From: Duncaniella muris
Lineage (GTDB): Bacteria > Bacteroidota > Bacteroidia > Bacteroidales > Muribaculaceae
NCBI RefSeq assembly: GCF_003024805.1
Contig: NZ_PUEC01000003.1
Coordinates: 124,001 to 188,000 of the forward strand
Reading direction: 5' to 3'
Length of the DNA: 64,000 nt
Below, piece after piece: positions 52,630 through 61,434 of the stretch. Below the pieces are notes generated by a model. The model did no database searches. It was not told where the DNA came from and worked only from the letters and a program-made list of their open reading frames with translations. Position 1 is the stretch's first letter. Every line of letters starts with the position of its first letter. Made by a program: the position numbers and the translations under genes.

Positions 52630-53970
52630 TCAGGCGAGCTCGCCGATGAGTGTGGCGGACGATGAGCCGGTCACGCGGACTCTGACCGTGTCGCCCACAC
52701 GATAGTCGCCGCGGGGGAAGACAAGGGTCTTGTTCTGCTGGTTGCGTCCCACAAACTGTTCGCGTGAACGCTTGGAGACTCCTTCGACCAGCACATCGAA
52801 AGTCTTGCCTACATCGCGGGCATTGCTATCGCGCGAGAGTTCGTTCTGCACGGCGATCATGCGGTTTAGGCGGTCGATCTTCACCTCTTCGGTTATGTTG
52901 TCAGGCATGGTGCGGGCTGCCAGTGTGCCTGGGCGTTCGGAGTATTTGAACATGAATGAGGAGTCGAAGCCCACTTCGCGCATGAGCGAGAGAGTTTCCT
53001 GGAAGTCTTCTTCGCTCTCGTCATGGAATCCGGTGAAAAGGTCGGTGGAGATTCCGCAGTCGGGAATTGCCCGGCGGATTGCCTCGATGCGTCCGAGATA
53101 CCACTCGCGGGTGTATTTGCGGTTCATGGCCTTGAGCACTTTGTCGGAGCCTGACTGGACGGGCAGGTGTATGTGTTTGCAGACGTTTGGCTTTGAGGCT
53201 ATGACTGCGATGATTTCGTCAGACATGTCCTTGGGATGCGAGGTGGTGAAGCGGATGCGCATTTCCGGGGCTGCATCGGCTACCATTGCCAGCAGGCGGG
53301 CAAAGTCGATGGTCTCGCCGCTTTCGGTCTCGTAGCGGTAGCTGTTGACGTTCTGTCCGAGGAGGGTGGCTTCCTTGAAGCCGCGGGAGCGGAGATCGGC
53401 GAGTTCAGCCAGGATGCTTTCGGCCGAGCGCGAACGTTCGCGGCCGCGGGTGTAGGGGACAATGCAGTAGGAACAGAAATTATTGCATCCGCGCATGATG
53501 CTGATGAAGCCTGAGACGGTGTTGCCCGTGATGCGGGCGGGAATTATGTCGCGATATGTTTCTGTGGTGCTCAGTTCTACGTTGACGGCCTTTTCTCCGG
53601 CTTCGACTGAAGCGAAAAGGTTTGGAAGGTCAAGGTAAGAGTCAGGTCCGGCCACGAGATCAACGCCGTGACGTTCGATCAGCTCCTCTTTGACTCGCTC
53701 GCCCATGCAGCCTATCACACCGATGATGAGTTTAGGCAGATCTTTGGAGCGCTTTCTGCGGAGCGATGCGAGGTAGGCCAGGCGGGAGACTATTTTCTGC
53801 TCGGCGTTGTCGCGGATAGAGCATGTGTTGAGCAACACGGCGTCAGCTTCTTCCGGAGTAGCCGCCATCTCATAGCCTACGGTCTCCATGATGGAGGCCA
53901 CGACCTCACTGTCTGCCACATTCATCTGGCAGCCATAGGTTTCTATATGTAATTTACGTGATTGTGTCAT
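52630..53970 (-). CDS. miaB: tRNA-2-methylthio-N6-dimethylallyladenosine synthase (MiaB)
   Basis: Radical-SAM methylthiotransferase modifying A37 of tRNAs reading UNN codons. The 446-residue protein has the N-terminal UPF0004 domain with three cluster Cys (ETYGCQMN, LLNTCSIR, VIGCMGE), the radical-SAM Cys triad in CNNFCSYC, and TSHPKDMS. A TRAM domain with GRNQQNKTLVFPRGDYRVGDTVRVRV ends the protein. All cluster ligands are intact. The gene is divergent from the small membrane protein gene, with facing -7 boxes (54012-54030). Confidence 0.96.
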   Translation of the reverse strand: MTQSRKLHIETYGCQMNVADSEVVASIMETVGYEMAATPEEADAVLLNTCSIRDNAEQKIVSRLAYLASLRRKRSKDLPKLIIGVIGCMGERVKEELIERHGVDLVAGPDSYLDLPNLFASVEAGEKAVNVELSTTETYRDIIPARITGNTVSGFISIMRGCNNFCSYCIVPYTRGRERSRSAESILAELADLRSRGFKEATLLGQNVNSYRYETESGETIDFARLLAMVADAAPEMRIRFTTSHPKDMSDEIIAVIASKPNVCKHIHLPVQSGSDKVLKAMNRKYTREWYLGRIEAIRRAIPDCGISTDLFTGFHDESEEDFQETLSLMREVGFDSSFMFKYSERPGTLAARTMPDNITEEVKIDRLNRMIAVQNELSRDSNARDVGKTFDVLVEGVSKRSREQFVGRNQQNKTLVFPRGDYRVGDTVRVRVTGSSSATLIGELA

Positions 53971-53988
53971 ATTTTTAAGGTGGAAACT

Positions 53989-54030
53989 TTGGCGAAAAGC
54001 ATAAGAATCCGTAATTTTGCTACAAAATTA
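53989..54030. promoter_or_regulatory. Divergent overlapping promoters (miaB and small membrane protein)
   Basis: Plus strand: TTTG (53989-53992) and TAATTTTG (54012-54019), 19 nt apart. Minus strand: TAATTTTG (54023-54030). The two -7 boxes form an inverted repeat with a 3-nt centre, so polymerase may occupy only one at a time. Confidence 0.55.
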
Positions 54031-54051
54031 AGAAAAACCGCGCAACGGGCA

Positions 54052-54480
54052 ATGGAGAAACTGATATTATTCCTGATAGTATTCGGTGTCGGTTCGTTCT
54101 TTGAGTACCTCAAGAAGAAGAGGGAACAGAGAGCGGACAGCGTTGCGGGTAAAATTTTCGGCTCCGCTCAGGCATCAGAAACCACAGCCCGGACAGTGGC
54201 CCAAAAACCCAGGCGCAAGCCAAAGAAGGCGGAGCGCAAGCCGCCTCTGCCGGTCAGCTGTGTTCAGACTCCTGCGGATGCCGGGATCAGCCGCCTGTCA
54301 CAGCAGCCGCCGGCATTGCCTGACGAAGTAGGCTCGATATTCGACGAGAGCCCGATTGACGAAGCCGGAAAGAACCAGGAGGTCTTTGCCTCCGGAAAGC
54401 AAGAGCAGGATCTGAGCGAGCATTATCAGCGCTGGCGCCGGGCTATAATTGACAGTGAGATTCTCCAGCGTAAATTTTAG
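54052..54480 (+). CDS. Small single-pass membrane protein of unknown function
   Basis: A 142-residue protein, not recognised. N-terminal membrane helix (about 3-16; ILFLIVFGVGSFFEYL), then a basic stretch KKKREQR, a long polar Pro/Ala-rich linker (about 40-105), and a C-terminal HYQRWRRAIIDSEILQRKF helix that looks conserved. The ATG at 54052 is chosen as it follows the promoter; a longer frame starts upstream of it. Likely an inner-membrane anchor with a cytoplasmic tail. Function unknown. Confidence 0.75.
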   Translation: MEKLILFLIVFGVGSFFEYLKKKREQRADSVAGKIFGSAQASETTARTVAQKPRRKPKKAERKPPLPVSCVQTPADAGISRLSQQPPALPDEVGSIFDESPIDEAGKNQEVFASGKQEQDLSEHYQRWRRAIIDSEILQRKF

Positions 54481-54576
54481 CCTCTACAGATAGAACAGAA
54501 CAAAAATCAAAACCGATCATTCGAAAAATAAATCTCTCCTTCACCTCCTAAAGAAAATTCAGAAAAAAGAAAAGTT

Positions 54577-56073
54577 ATGAAATTCCCCATCCTGACTCCG
54601 GAAGAAGCCGCAGAACTTTTTTTCCACGATGCAAAATGTGGATTTTCCGGTTTTACCGCCCCCGGATCGCCTAAAGTGGTAACCCAGGCCATAGCAGCCA
54701 AAGCCGAAAAGCTTCATGCCGAAGGCCAGCCTTTCAAAATCAATATCATCACGGGAGCCTCTACCAGCGACAACTGTGACGGCATTCTCGCCCGTGCGAA
54801 TGCCATCGGCAAGCGTACTCCCTATCAGAACCACCCGGATCTGCGCAAGCGCATCAATACGCATGACGCCCACTATTTCGACCTGCATCTTTCTGAAGCC
54901 GCTCAGAAGCTGCGCTACGGATTTTTCGGTGATCTCGATCTCGCGATCATCGAGGTGTCTGACATTCAGGATGACGGCACTGCAGTGGTAGGCACAGGCG
55001 TGGGCAACGTTCCCACGATAGCCCGCATGGCCAAGAAGATCATCATAGAGCTTAACGAAAAACTGCGCCACGCCCTCCACGGACTCCATGACATCTATCT
55101 TCCGCTCGATCCCCCCAACCGTGGCGAGATACCCATCTTCAAGGTAAGTGACCGCATCGGTTCTCCCGTGCTTAAGATCGATCCGGAAAAGATTGTCGGT
55201 GTGGTGATGAGCGACCACTATGAAGGTGTCAAGGCTTTCACTCCGCTTGACGAAACCACCAAGATGATCGGCGCTAACGTCTGCCGCTTCCTTATCGAGG
55301 AACTTCGTCGCGGCGGCATCCCCAAGAGCTTCCTTCCGCTTCAGTCCGGTGTGGGCAATGTGGCCAATGCTGTGCTCTACGGTCTTGCAGACGCAAAGGA
55401 GATTCCTCCGTTCGAAATGTACACCGAAGTAATCCAGGATGCTGTGATCGACCTTATGAAGCAGGGCCGCTGCAAATTCGGATCGACCTGCTCGCTGACC
55501 GTCTCCAACGATGTTGAGGACGAGGTCATCAGCAATATCGAGTTCTTTAAGGAGCACGTGGTTCTTCGCCCGTCGGAAATCTCCAACAATCCTGAGGTCA
55601 TCCGCCGACTGGGGGTGATCTCCATGAACACAGCTCTTGAAGCCGACATCTTCGGAAATATCAACTCGACCCACGTGACCGGCACACGCATGATGAACGG
55701 TATCGGCGGTTCTGGAGACTTCACCCGCAACGCCTATATCTCAATTTTCTCCTGCCCGTCGATCACCAAGGAGGGCAAGATTTCAAACATTGTGCCTATG
55801 GTGTCACACGTAGACCATACCGAACACTCGGTAGATATCATTGTGACCGATCAGGGTATCGCCGACCTCCGCGGTCTTGACCCGGTTGAACGCGCCCATG
55901 AGATCATCAACAACTGCGCGCACCCGATTTACCGCGAACTGCTCAACGATTATCTGAAACTTAGCACCCGTGGCGGTCAGACTCCCCACACTCTCCACGC
56001 CGCACTCGCTTTCCACACCGAGTTCCTCTCGTCAGGCGACATGCGCAACGTGGACTGGTCGAAATTCGCTTAA
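54577..56073 (+). CDS. Acetyl-CoA hydrolase/transferase family: succinate CoA-transferase
   Basis: Moves CoA between succinate and acetate or propionate, in the succinate-propionate fermentation typical of Bacteroidales (inference). The 498 residues match the SCACT/Cat1 family: ITGASTSDNCDGILARANAI, YQNHPDLRKRIN, PLQSGVGNVANAVLYGL with following FEMYTEVIQD (its Glu is the likely CoA-carrying residue), and NGIGGSGDFTRNAY. It resembles acetate- or propionyl-CoA:succinate transferases most; acetyl-CoA hydrolase is less likely. Monocistronic with a strong terminator. Confidence 0.92.
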   Translation: MKFPILTPEEAAELFFHDAKCGFSGFTAPGSPKVVTQAIAAKAEKLHAEGQPFKINIITGASTSDNCDGILARANAIGKRTPYQNHPDLRKRINTHDAHYFDLHLSEAAQKLRYGFFGDLDLAIIEVSDIQDDGTAVVGTGVGNVPTIARMAKKIIIELNEKLRHALHGLHDIYLPLDPPNRGEIPIFKVSDRIGSPVLKIDPEKIVGVVMSDHYEGVKAFTPLDETTKMIGANVCRFLIEELRRGGIPKSFLPLQSGVGNVANAVLYGLADAKEIPPFEMYTEVIQDAVIDLMKQGRCKFGSTCSLTVSNDVEDEVISNIEFFKEHVVLRPSEISNNPEVIRRLGVISMNTALEADIFGNINSTHVTGTRMMNGIGGSGDFTRNAYISIFSCPSITKEGKISNIVPMVSHVDHTEHSVDIIVTDQGIADLRGLDPVERAHEIINNCAHPIYRELLNDYLKLSTRGGQTPHTLHAALAFHTEFLSSGDMRNVDWSKFA

Positions 56074-56120
56074 TCCACACCGACTGACGCCGCAGACTCC
56101 GCGGCACAGAGATCATAATC

Positions 56121-56164
56121 CAATCCGCCTTCGGTATCAAGAGTATGATGCCAAAGGCGGATTG
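56121..56164 (+). terminator. Rho-independent terminator of the CoA-transferase gene
   Basis: 11-bp stem CAATCCGCCTT/AAGGCGGATTG (56121-56131, 56154-56164), extended inwards by GGTATCA/TGATGCC pairing, then CGCTTTTTTG. Confidence 0.85.
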
Positions 56165-56298
56165 CGCTTTTTTGCTGCAGTGGATATGACTCTTCATTTC
56201 AGTTACAAAGCTCGCTATGCTCTTTCAATTCAGAGCCATATCCATCTCAAATCTTTCGCTCAGATTTTAACTGTTGTTATGAAACACTCTCTTATCGG

Positions 56299-57276
56299 TT
56301 ATTTGTAGCCGGATTGCGAGAGTGTGGTCTCGGAGTCGTAGAAGGCGGGAGAGAGGAGGTCGGGGAGCGCTATGGCGTGGCGGTCGAGCGTGGCTGATAT
56401 TATGCGGTGGCCTATGAAGCGCCCTATGGCTCCTGGCGACCGGGGATTTATGGCTGAGGTGAACGGGGCCGGGCTTACGAGCATCGCCGCCAGCTGAGGA
56501 TCGGTTGAGAATATCATTTTCTGTTCGGCCATTGTCTGCCAGACTCGATGCTCGTTGGAGTCAGCCCATTTCATCGCTTCGGTGTCATATCCAAGGGCCT
56601 GCTGCTCGCTGAGGCCGCAGATCTGCATGACGGCTTCTGTGACGGCTCCTTCATAAAGCATGCGTGAAAGTGCTGTAGGATATTCAGCGGAGGGGCGATA
56701 GGGATAATTGCCGCGGACTATGGCTTCAGCTATGTCAGGCAGGAGCCTTTCAGGGGTCTTGCTGGCGCGGATATAGTCAGGAAAGTAGGCGTAGGGCGGA
56801 TAGTCTGAGCCTAAATAGTGGTTGAGGCCAAGGTAGAGGAGGGAGTCGACCGTGAAGACTGACTGATTGAACGGCGAGACTATGGCTATGACCGATGGAA
56901 AGCGATTGCCGGGAAAGAGTTTCTCAAAACTGAATCTCATGCGGCCCAGGCTGTTTTCAAGCGGCTGCATGTCATGCCAGACGGAGTCCATAGCCCGGTC
57001 ATGCAGGCGGATGGCGGGATTGCGGTTGTAGACGTGGATTGCAGAGTCGGTCAGCTGACCGTAGCCGGAGAGAGAGAAGAGGGTGGCGGCTGCTGATTGC
57101 ATGGCCGGATCTTCCGGCATGATGTCGGCCCGCAGGGCAAGGTCAAGGCGCCTGATCTCTACCGGTTCTCCAGCCCGGCTTCCGGAACATGATGATAGGA
57201 ATGTCACCGGTATGGCAAGCATGACGGCCACATATATTATATATAAGGTGTAGTATTGTCTGACGGGAAGAATCAT
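56299..57276 (-). CDS. GldB-like lipoprotein
   Basis: Predicted lipoprotein of 325 residues related to GldB, a gliding/type IX secretion-associated protein of Bacteroidota that also occurs in non-gliding species. Signal helix about 10-27 with lipobox SSC (Cys30). The body has HYLGSDYPPYAYFPDYIR and MLYEGAVTEAVMQIC, and near the C-terminus GAIGRFIGHRIIS, which match GldB-type blocks. Assignment is by pattern; no catalytic role is known. It is divergent from the amidase gene. Confidence 0.78.
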   Translation of the reverse strand: MILPVRQYYTLYIIYVAVMLAIPVTFLSSCSGSRAGEPVEIRRLDLALRADIMPEDPAMQSAAATLFSLSGYGQLTDSAIHVYNRNPAIRLHDRAMDSVWHDMQPLENSLGRMRFSFEKLFPGNRFPSVIAIVSPFNQSVFTVDSLLYLGLNHYLGSDYPPYAYFPDYIRASKTPERLLPDIAEAIVRGNYPYRPSAEYPTALSRMLYEGAVTEAVMQICGLSEQQALGYDTEAMKWADSNEHRVWQTMAEQKMIFSTDPQLAAMLVSPAPFTSAINPRSPGAIGRFIGHRIISATLDRHAIALPDLLSPAFYDSETTLSQSGYK

Positions 57277-57374
57277 GGGGAGTATATGTACTGTTTAATT
57301 GTTCAAAAGTAGCTATTTTTTGCCATTAATGCACAAAATCGAGGCTGAGAAATGGCAATTAGGGATAGTTTTAC

Positions 57375-57382
57375 TAACTTTG
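57375..57382 (+). promoter_or_regulatory. -7 box for the amidase-MCE operon
   Basis: TAACTTTG, 30 nt before the ATG at 57413. No strong -33 TTG seen. Confidence 0.5.
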
Positions 57383-57412
57383 CCTAAAATTTGGCAAACC
57401 ATAAAATTCTAC

Positions 57413-58573
57413 ATGTCACTGTCACGAATCATAAAGCAGCTTCTACTTATACTGCTTCTGCCTGCATTGGCTCTGTCAGCCGAAGGCAAGGAGTTTACGG
57501 TAGTCATAGATCCCGGCCACGGAGGTAAGGATGCCGGAGCTCTCGGACGGAAGACAAATGAGAAGACCATAAATCTGGCAGTAGCCAAACAACTCAGAGA
57601 TCTGCTGATGTCAGACATGAACGATGTCAATGTCATCATGACACGCAGCAATGACACCTTTGTCACTCTTCAGGGACGTGCTGACATGGCCAACCGTAAG
57701 CATGCCGATATTTTCATTTCGATACATGCCAACTCGGTCGACAAGAAGTCGCCGATGTTCACAAGCGTGAACGGAGCTGCGGTCTATACTCTCGGACTTC
57801 AGCGCAGCGAAACGAATCTCAGTGTAGCTATGCGCGAGAATGCAGTGATGAAACTGGAACCGGACTACTCGACGACCTATGAGGGGTTCGATCCGTCGTC
57901 GGCTGAAAGCTACATAGCGTTTGAGATGATGCAGCATGCCAATCTCGATCAGAGCATAGAGCTTGCGGAGGCTGTGCAGAATCAGCTTGTCAGAACGGCC
58001 GGCCGCAAGAACAACGGTGTGCGCCAGGCTCCTTTCTGGGTGTTGGTGCGCACGAGCATGCCGGCGATACTTGTGGAGCTTGATTTCATCTGTAATCCTG
58101 CTATGGAGAAGTTCATGGCTTCGGAGCAGGGACAGAAGAAGCTTGCACTGGCTATCTATCGCGGAATTGAAAAATACCGCAAGGTCGCTGACAAGCCGGC
58201 GGACTCACGGAAGGAACGAGTGGTGGCCGACTCAAGACCTGAGGAACTGCCGTCATCAGGCGCTGCGCAGTCAGGCTCTGAAACAATAGCCGGTAAAAAA
58301 GCTGAGAGCAAGGCTGCCGCCGCCGCTGCCGATGCCAAGGACAGAATTGTATATAAAATACAGTTCCTGACAGCCGGCTCGCCTCTGCGCAAGGGCGATT
58401 CGAGGCTGAAGGGTCTCTCGCCGGTTGAATATTATAAGGATGGAAATATGGTCAAATACACCTACGGATCATATTGCTCCCAGGCAGAAGCTTCCAAAGA
58501 ACTGAAAAAAATAAAGAAATCATTCCCTGACGCATTTGTCATCAAGACATGCAACGGGAAACGCATCAAATAA
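57413..58573 (+). CDS. N-acetylmuramoyl-L-alanine amidase with SPOR-like C-terminus
   Basis: Zinc amidase cleaving the peptide stem from MurNAc in cell separation and turnover, about 386 residues. Signal peptide about 1-23. Amidase_3 domain: VIDPGHGGKDAGA with the first zinc His, the metal Glu in RKTNEKTINLAVAK, ISIHANSVD with the second His, and ILVELDFICNPAME with the catalytic Glu. A variable linker rich in Ala/Ser follows, then a SPOR-like fold (about 310-386; KIQFLTAG, YTYGSYCSQAEASKEL, DAFVIK). A longer TTG-started frame (57299) is rejected since it precedes the promoter. Confidence 0.92.
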   Translation: MSLSRIIKQLLLILLLPALALSAEGKEFTVVIDPGHGGKDAGALGRKTNEKTINLAVAKQLRDLLMSDMNDVNVIMTRSNDTFVTLQGRADMANRKHADIFISIHANSVDKKSPMFTSVNGAAVYTLGLQRSETNLSVAMRENAVMKLEPDYSTTYEGFDPSSAESYIAFEMMQHANLDQSIELAEAVQNQLVRTAGRKNNGVRQAPFWVLVRTSMPAILVELDFICNPAMEKFMASEQGQKKLALAIYRGIEKYRKVADKPADSRKERVVADSRPEELPSSGAAQSGSETIAGKKAESKAAAAAADAKDRIVYKIQFLTAGSPLRKGDSRLKGLSPVEYYKDGNMVKYTYGSYCSQAEASKELKKIKKSFPDAFVIKTCNGKRIK

Positions 58574-58582
58574 CCCAGACTC

Positions 58583-59506
58583 ATGAAAAAAATACGGACC
58601 AAGGAATTCATCATAGGTGCCAGTGTATTGCTGTCGCTACTGATTCTCTTCTTCGGAATTGATTACCTCAAGGGTATCAATGTTTTTAAATCGGCCAATT
58701 ACTATTACGCCTCCTACACGAATGTGGCAGGACTGTCGCAATCGGCTCCGGTCACTCTCAACGGTTTCAAGGTGGGTCTTGTCAGAGAGATCAGCTATGA
58801 GTATGACAATCCCGGACATGTGGCTGTCGAGCTCAGTCTTGACAAGCAGCTGAAGCTTCCGGAAGGCACAAAGGCCGCTCTTGTCACCGACATGCTCGGC
58901 ACTTCGAGCATTGAGCTGCAGATGGGCACAGGCAAGAATTTTTATGAGATCGGTTCTAAGATAGAGGGTGTGGTCAACGGAGGCCTGATGGACCAGCTCG
59001 GCGGAGACCTGATGCCGACTTTGGCCAGAATCGCACCTCACATCGACTCGCTTGTTGTTGCGCTGACCACCATAGCAAGTGATCCGGCTCTTCTAAGATC
59101 CGTGCAGCGCCTGGACGATATCATGGCTAACCTTGAAGTGTCGACCAAAAATCTTAACGCGGCTATGGCCGGCGTTCCGGCTTTGGTCAACACCGCCAAC
59201 GGAACCATGACAAACGTGAAGGAGATCTCTGCCAATCTCACTCAGATCTCGGCGGCTCTCGCGGTGGTGTCAGAGGATCTCAAGACAATGCCTCTTGACT
59301 CGACAATGCGCAATATCAATAATATAACAGCCAATCTCGACCGCGCTACCCAGCAGCTCAACTCTACAAATTCGTCGCTCGGTCTGCTGCTCAACGATCC
59401 GGAACTTTATAACAATCTGAACAACTGTGCCGCGCATGTGGACAGCATTCTGATCGACCTTAAGAAGAAGCCCAAGCATTACATTCCGTCGATCAAGATA
59501 TTCTGA
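58583..59506 (+). CDS. MCE/MlaD-family lipid-transport protein
   Basis: Membrane-anchored MCE protein (307 residues) expected to carry phospholipid or other lipids across the periplasm. N-terminal anchor about 9-26 (FIIGASVLLSLLILFFGI). The single MCE domain covers about 38-116 with YTNVAGLSQSAPVTLNGFKVG and LVTDMLGTSSIELQMG. A long helical tail with repeated Asn-Leu spacing follows (about 150-290), as in tunnel-forming MlaD relatives. No MlaE/MlaF partner is in the window. It follows the amidase gene by 9 bp, an arrangement often seen in Bacteroidales. Confidence 0.92.
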   Translation: MKKIRTKEFIIGASVLLSLLILFFGIDYLKGINVFKSANYYYASYTNVAGLSQSAPVTLNGFKVGLVREISYEYDNPGHVAVELSLDKQLKLPEGTKAALVTDMLGTSSIELQMGTGKNFYEIGSKIEGVVNGGLMDQLGGDLMPTLARIAPHIDSLVVALTTIASDPALLRSVQRLDDIMANLEVSTKNLNAAMAGVPALVNTANGTMTNVKEISANLTQISAALAVVSEDLKTMPLDSTMRNINNITANLDRATQQLNSTNSSLGLLLNDPELYNNLNNCAAHVDSILIDLKKKPKHYIPSIKIF

Positions 59507-59546
59507 CACAGCGACCCCGGTCAGAACAGAAATATACAGTAAAAAA

Positions 59547-59586
59547 ACTCCGTCTGTGCGAGAAAATGCACAGGCGGAGTTTTTTA
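59547..59586. terminator. Terminator after the MCE gene (bidirectional)
   Basis: 13-bp stem with one G-U type pair (59547-59559, 59568-59580), T6 following on the plus strand and a poly-A/T tract on the other side, between two convergent genes. Confidence 0.8.
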
Positions 59587-59650
59587 TCCGTAATGGTATA
59601 TGAGTTTCCGGCGGTCGGTATGGCATCGATCCGCTGGTCTGCCTCAATCT

Positions 59651-60343
59651 TCAGTCAGGAGATTTAAGCAGGATGGAGCGGAGGTCGTTGCGGGATATTA
59701 CGCGAATTTCGGTCGGACCGTAGTCAATGAGGCCGCGTTCTTTCATGGAGTCGAGGGTGTTGATGAATGACGAGCGCTGCACGCCGAACAGTGAGTAGAG
59801 GTCTCGCTGGCGGCAGGCGAGCACTATGTCTTTGGCATCGCGCTGGGTGAGGGCGATGATCCAGAAGGCGATTCGTTCTTCAAGAGATCCTGATGTAAGA
59901 GCGACAACTCCGTCAATGGCTTTCTGGGCGTTGGTTGAAATGAAGTTAAGATAGTTGAAGAGGCAGACTTCATCGTTGCGGATGATGGAAATGAAGTCGT
60001 TTTTTTCGATTTCCATTATCGAGACGGTGTCAATGGCGGTGACTGAGGCCGGGAAGAGGGTATTGCGTCCGAAGAGGAAGTCAGGAGAAATTACTGATGG
60101 CGCTTCGAGAGTCTGGCTTACAATGAACCGATCGGAGCTGTTGCGGATGGAGAGTCTGACTTTGCCGCCGATCACAAACATGAGTCTGGTGCAGGGATCG
60201 CCGGCCATGACTATTTTCTCGCCGGGCAGAAACTTGAGGAATGCAAGGCGGGTGCCGCCCACAATCTCAGATATACGGTTATAGCTCACGCCGTTAAATA
60301 GCGGAAGCCCCATAAGATTCTCATACATGCTGTTGAGTGCCAT
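59651..60343 (-). CDS. Crp/Fnr-family transcription regulator
   Basis: A 230-residue regulator with a cNMP-binding-like N-terminal barrel (about 25-120) and a C-terminal winged HTH with ACRQRDLYSLFGVQRSSFINTLDSM (about 178-202). It lacks the Cys cluster of oxygen-sensing Fnr and the canonical cAMP-binding RSS signature, so its signal is unknown. It lies 85 bp downstream of the BASS transporter gene, same strand, and could be co-transcribed. It is clearly distinct in sequence from the other Crp/Fnr gene in this window. Confidence 0.88.
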   Translation of the reverse strand: MALNSMYENLMGLPLFNGVSYNRISEIVGGTRLAFLKFLPGEKIVMAGDPCTRLMFVIGGKVRLSIRNSSDRFIVSQTLEAPSVISPDFLFGRNTLFPASVTAIDTVSIMEIEKNDFISIIRNDEVCLFNYLNFISTNAQKAIDGVVALTSGSLEERIAFWIIALTQRDAKDIVLACRQRDLYSLFGVQRSSFINTLDSMKERGLIDYGPTEIRVISRNDLRSILLKSPD

Positions 60344-60428
60344 AGACGCTATGTTTTTATTTCTATCTATATTAACGGATTTTGGAAGAATTTAGTTTTT
60401 CCGTTCTATAGAATTGCCATTTGCCCGG

Positions 60429-61346
60429 TTACTTTCCGGAGTTTTCGCGGCGCATTTTGAAATAGAGCTGGGCGGAGTTGATGGTGTTCTGCCAGGCCAC
60501 ATAGGCTGCCGGGGCTACGGACGATACCGGATGTAGATAGGTGAGGGCCATCCATATGGCCAGGACCGTGTTTTTCTGGCCAAGTCCCTGTGCCCCTGCA
60601 ATCTTGTCGCCGCAGCGGCGTCCGATCTTGCGTCCGATCCAGAATTGGGCGCAGCAGACTATGCCGGAAAATATGGCGAGGATGATCATTTTCGGGATGG
60701 CTTCAGAGGGCTCGTCCATTATGAAGCTGACGGCGCGTCCGACAACAATGAAGAGCGAGACGGCCCAGATGTAGAACGAGACGGCCTGCTTTTCGGCAAC
60801 TGCGCGGTGTACTTTCGGTGAGATTTTAAGCAGACACAGCGCAAGCACGAGCGGGAGGATTATAAGCGGCATGACTTTGGCTGAGATTGTCAGCAGGGCG
60901 TCGGAGAAGGGGATGCCGGCATCGCTTCCCATGAGGGTGAAAATTACGGGGGCGAGCAGAGCGACCGCGATGTTGGATATTATAGAAAATGTAGCCAGGC
61001 GCGGCACACTGCCTCCGAGCATCCCGGTGATGACGGGTGCGGCTGTGGCGGTGGGACAGAAGACACAGATGAAGGTGCCTTGAGCCACATCGACGCTCAT
61101 GGGGGCGATGATGAAATAGAGTGCCAGTGCTCCGATGATCTGCACGGAGAGCAGGCTCCACGACAGAGCTGTGATCCTGAATTCATGTGGTTTCACACGG
61201 CAGAATGTGATGAATAGCATGATGAAGATGAGGTAGGGGGCGATGAATTCAATCTGTCCCATGAAGTCGTGGAAGAGCATCCCGGCTACCATTGCGATAG
61301 GGAGTATCCAGGGCTTGATGCGCTGGCGTAAAAGAGCGATGTTCAT
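60429..61346 (-). CDS. BASS-family (bile acid:sodium symporter) transporter
   Basis: A 305-residue inner-membrane protein with about nine to ten helices. The family's crossover signatures are visible: FICVFCPTATAAPVITGMLGG (about 92-112) and GAQGLGQKNTVLAIWMALTYL near residue 247-267. BASS members move bile acids, steroids, pantoate, or keto-acids with sodium; substrate cannot be assigned. Promoter at 61370-61377. The Crp/Fnr gene follows it, suggesting linked control. Confidence 0.88.
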   Translation of the reverse strand: MNIALLRQRIKPWILPIAMVAGMLFHDFMGQIEFIAPYLIFIMLFITFCRVKPHEFRITALSWSLLSVQIIGALALYFIIAPMSVDVAQGTFICVFCPTATAAPVITGMLGGSVPRLATFSIISNIAVALLAPVIFTLMGSDAGIPFSDALLTISAKVMPLIILPLVLALCLLKISPKVHRAVAEKQAVSFYIWAVSLFIVVGRAVSFIMDEPSEAIPKMIILAIFSGIVCCAQFWIGRKIGRRCGDKIAGAQGLGQKNTVLAIWMALTYLHPVSSVAPAAYVAWQNTINSAQLYFKMRRENSGK

Positions 61347-61369
61347 AAGTAACTTTTACTATCGGGGTG

Positions 61370-61377
61370 CAAAATTA
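61370..61377 (-). promoter_or_regulatory. -7 box for the BASS transporter gene
   Basis: TAATTTTG on the minus strand, 23 nt before the ATG. No -33 TTG at 20 nt. Confidence 0.45.
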
Positions 61378-61400
61378 CCGAATTAATCCGGTAAAATTTG

Positions 61401-61408
61401 TATGTTTG
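61401..61408 (+). promoter_or_regulatory. -7 box for the Rossmann-like gene
   Basis: TATGTTTG on the plus strand, 26 nt before the ATG at 61435. Confidence 0.45.
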
Positions 61409-61434
61409 CAATTTAAAACGAATTGAAAATTTTT

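Noticed and set aside
54559-55674. 371-codon minus-strand frame opposite the CoA-transferase gene
   Set aside because: Antisense shadow of a strongly codon-biased gene; no start context or domain.
56182-56243. Imperfect 12-bp inverted repeat (GGATATGACTCT / AGAGCCATATCC)
   Set aside because: One mismatch, 38-nt loop and no link to a promoter; probably chance.
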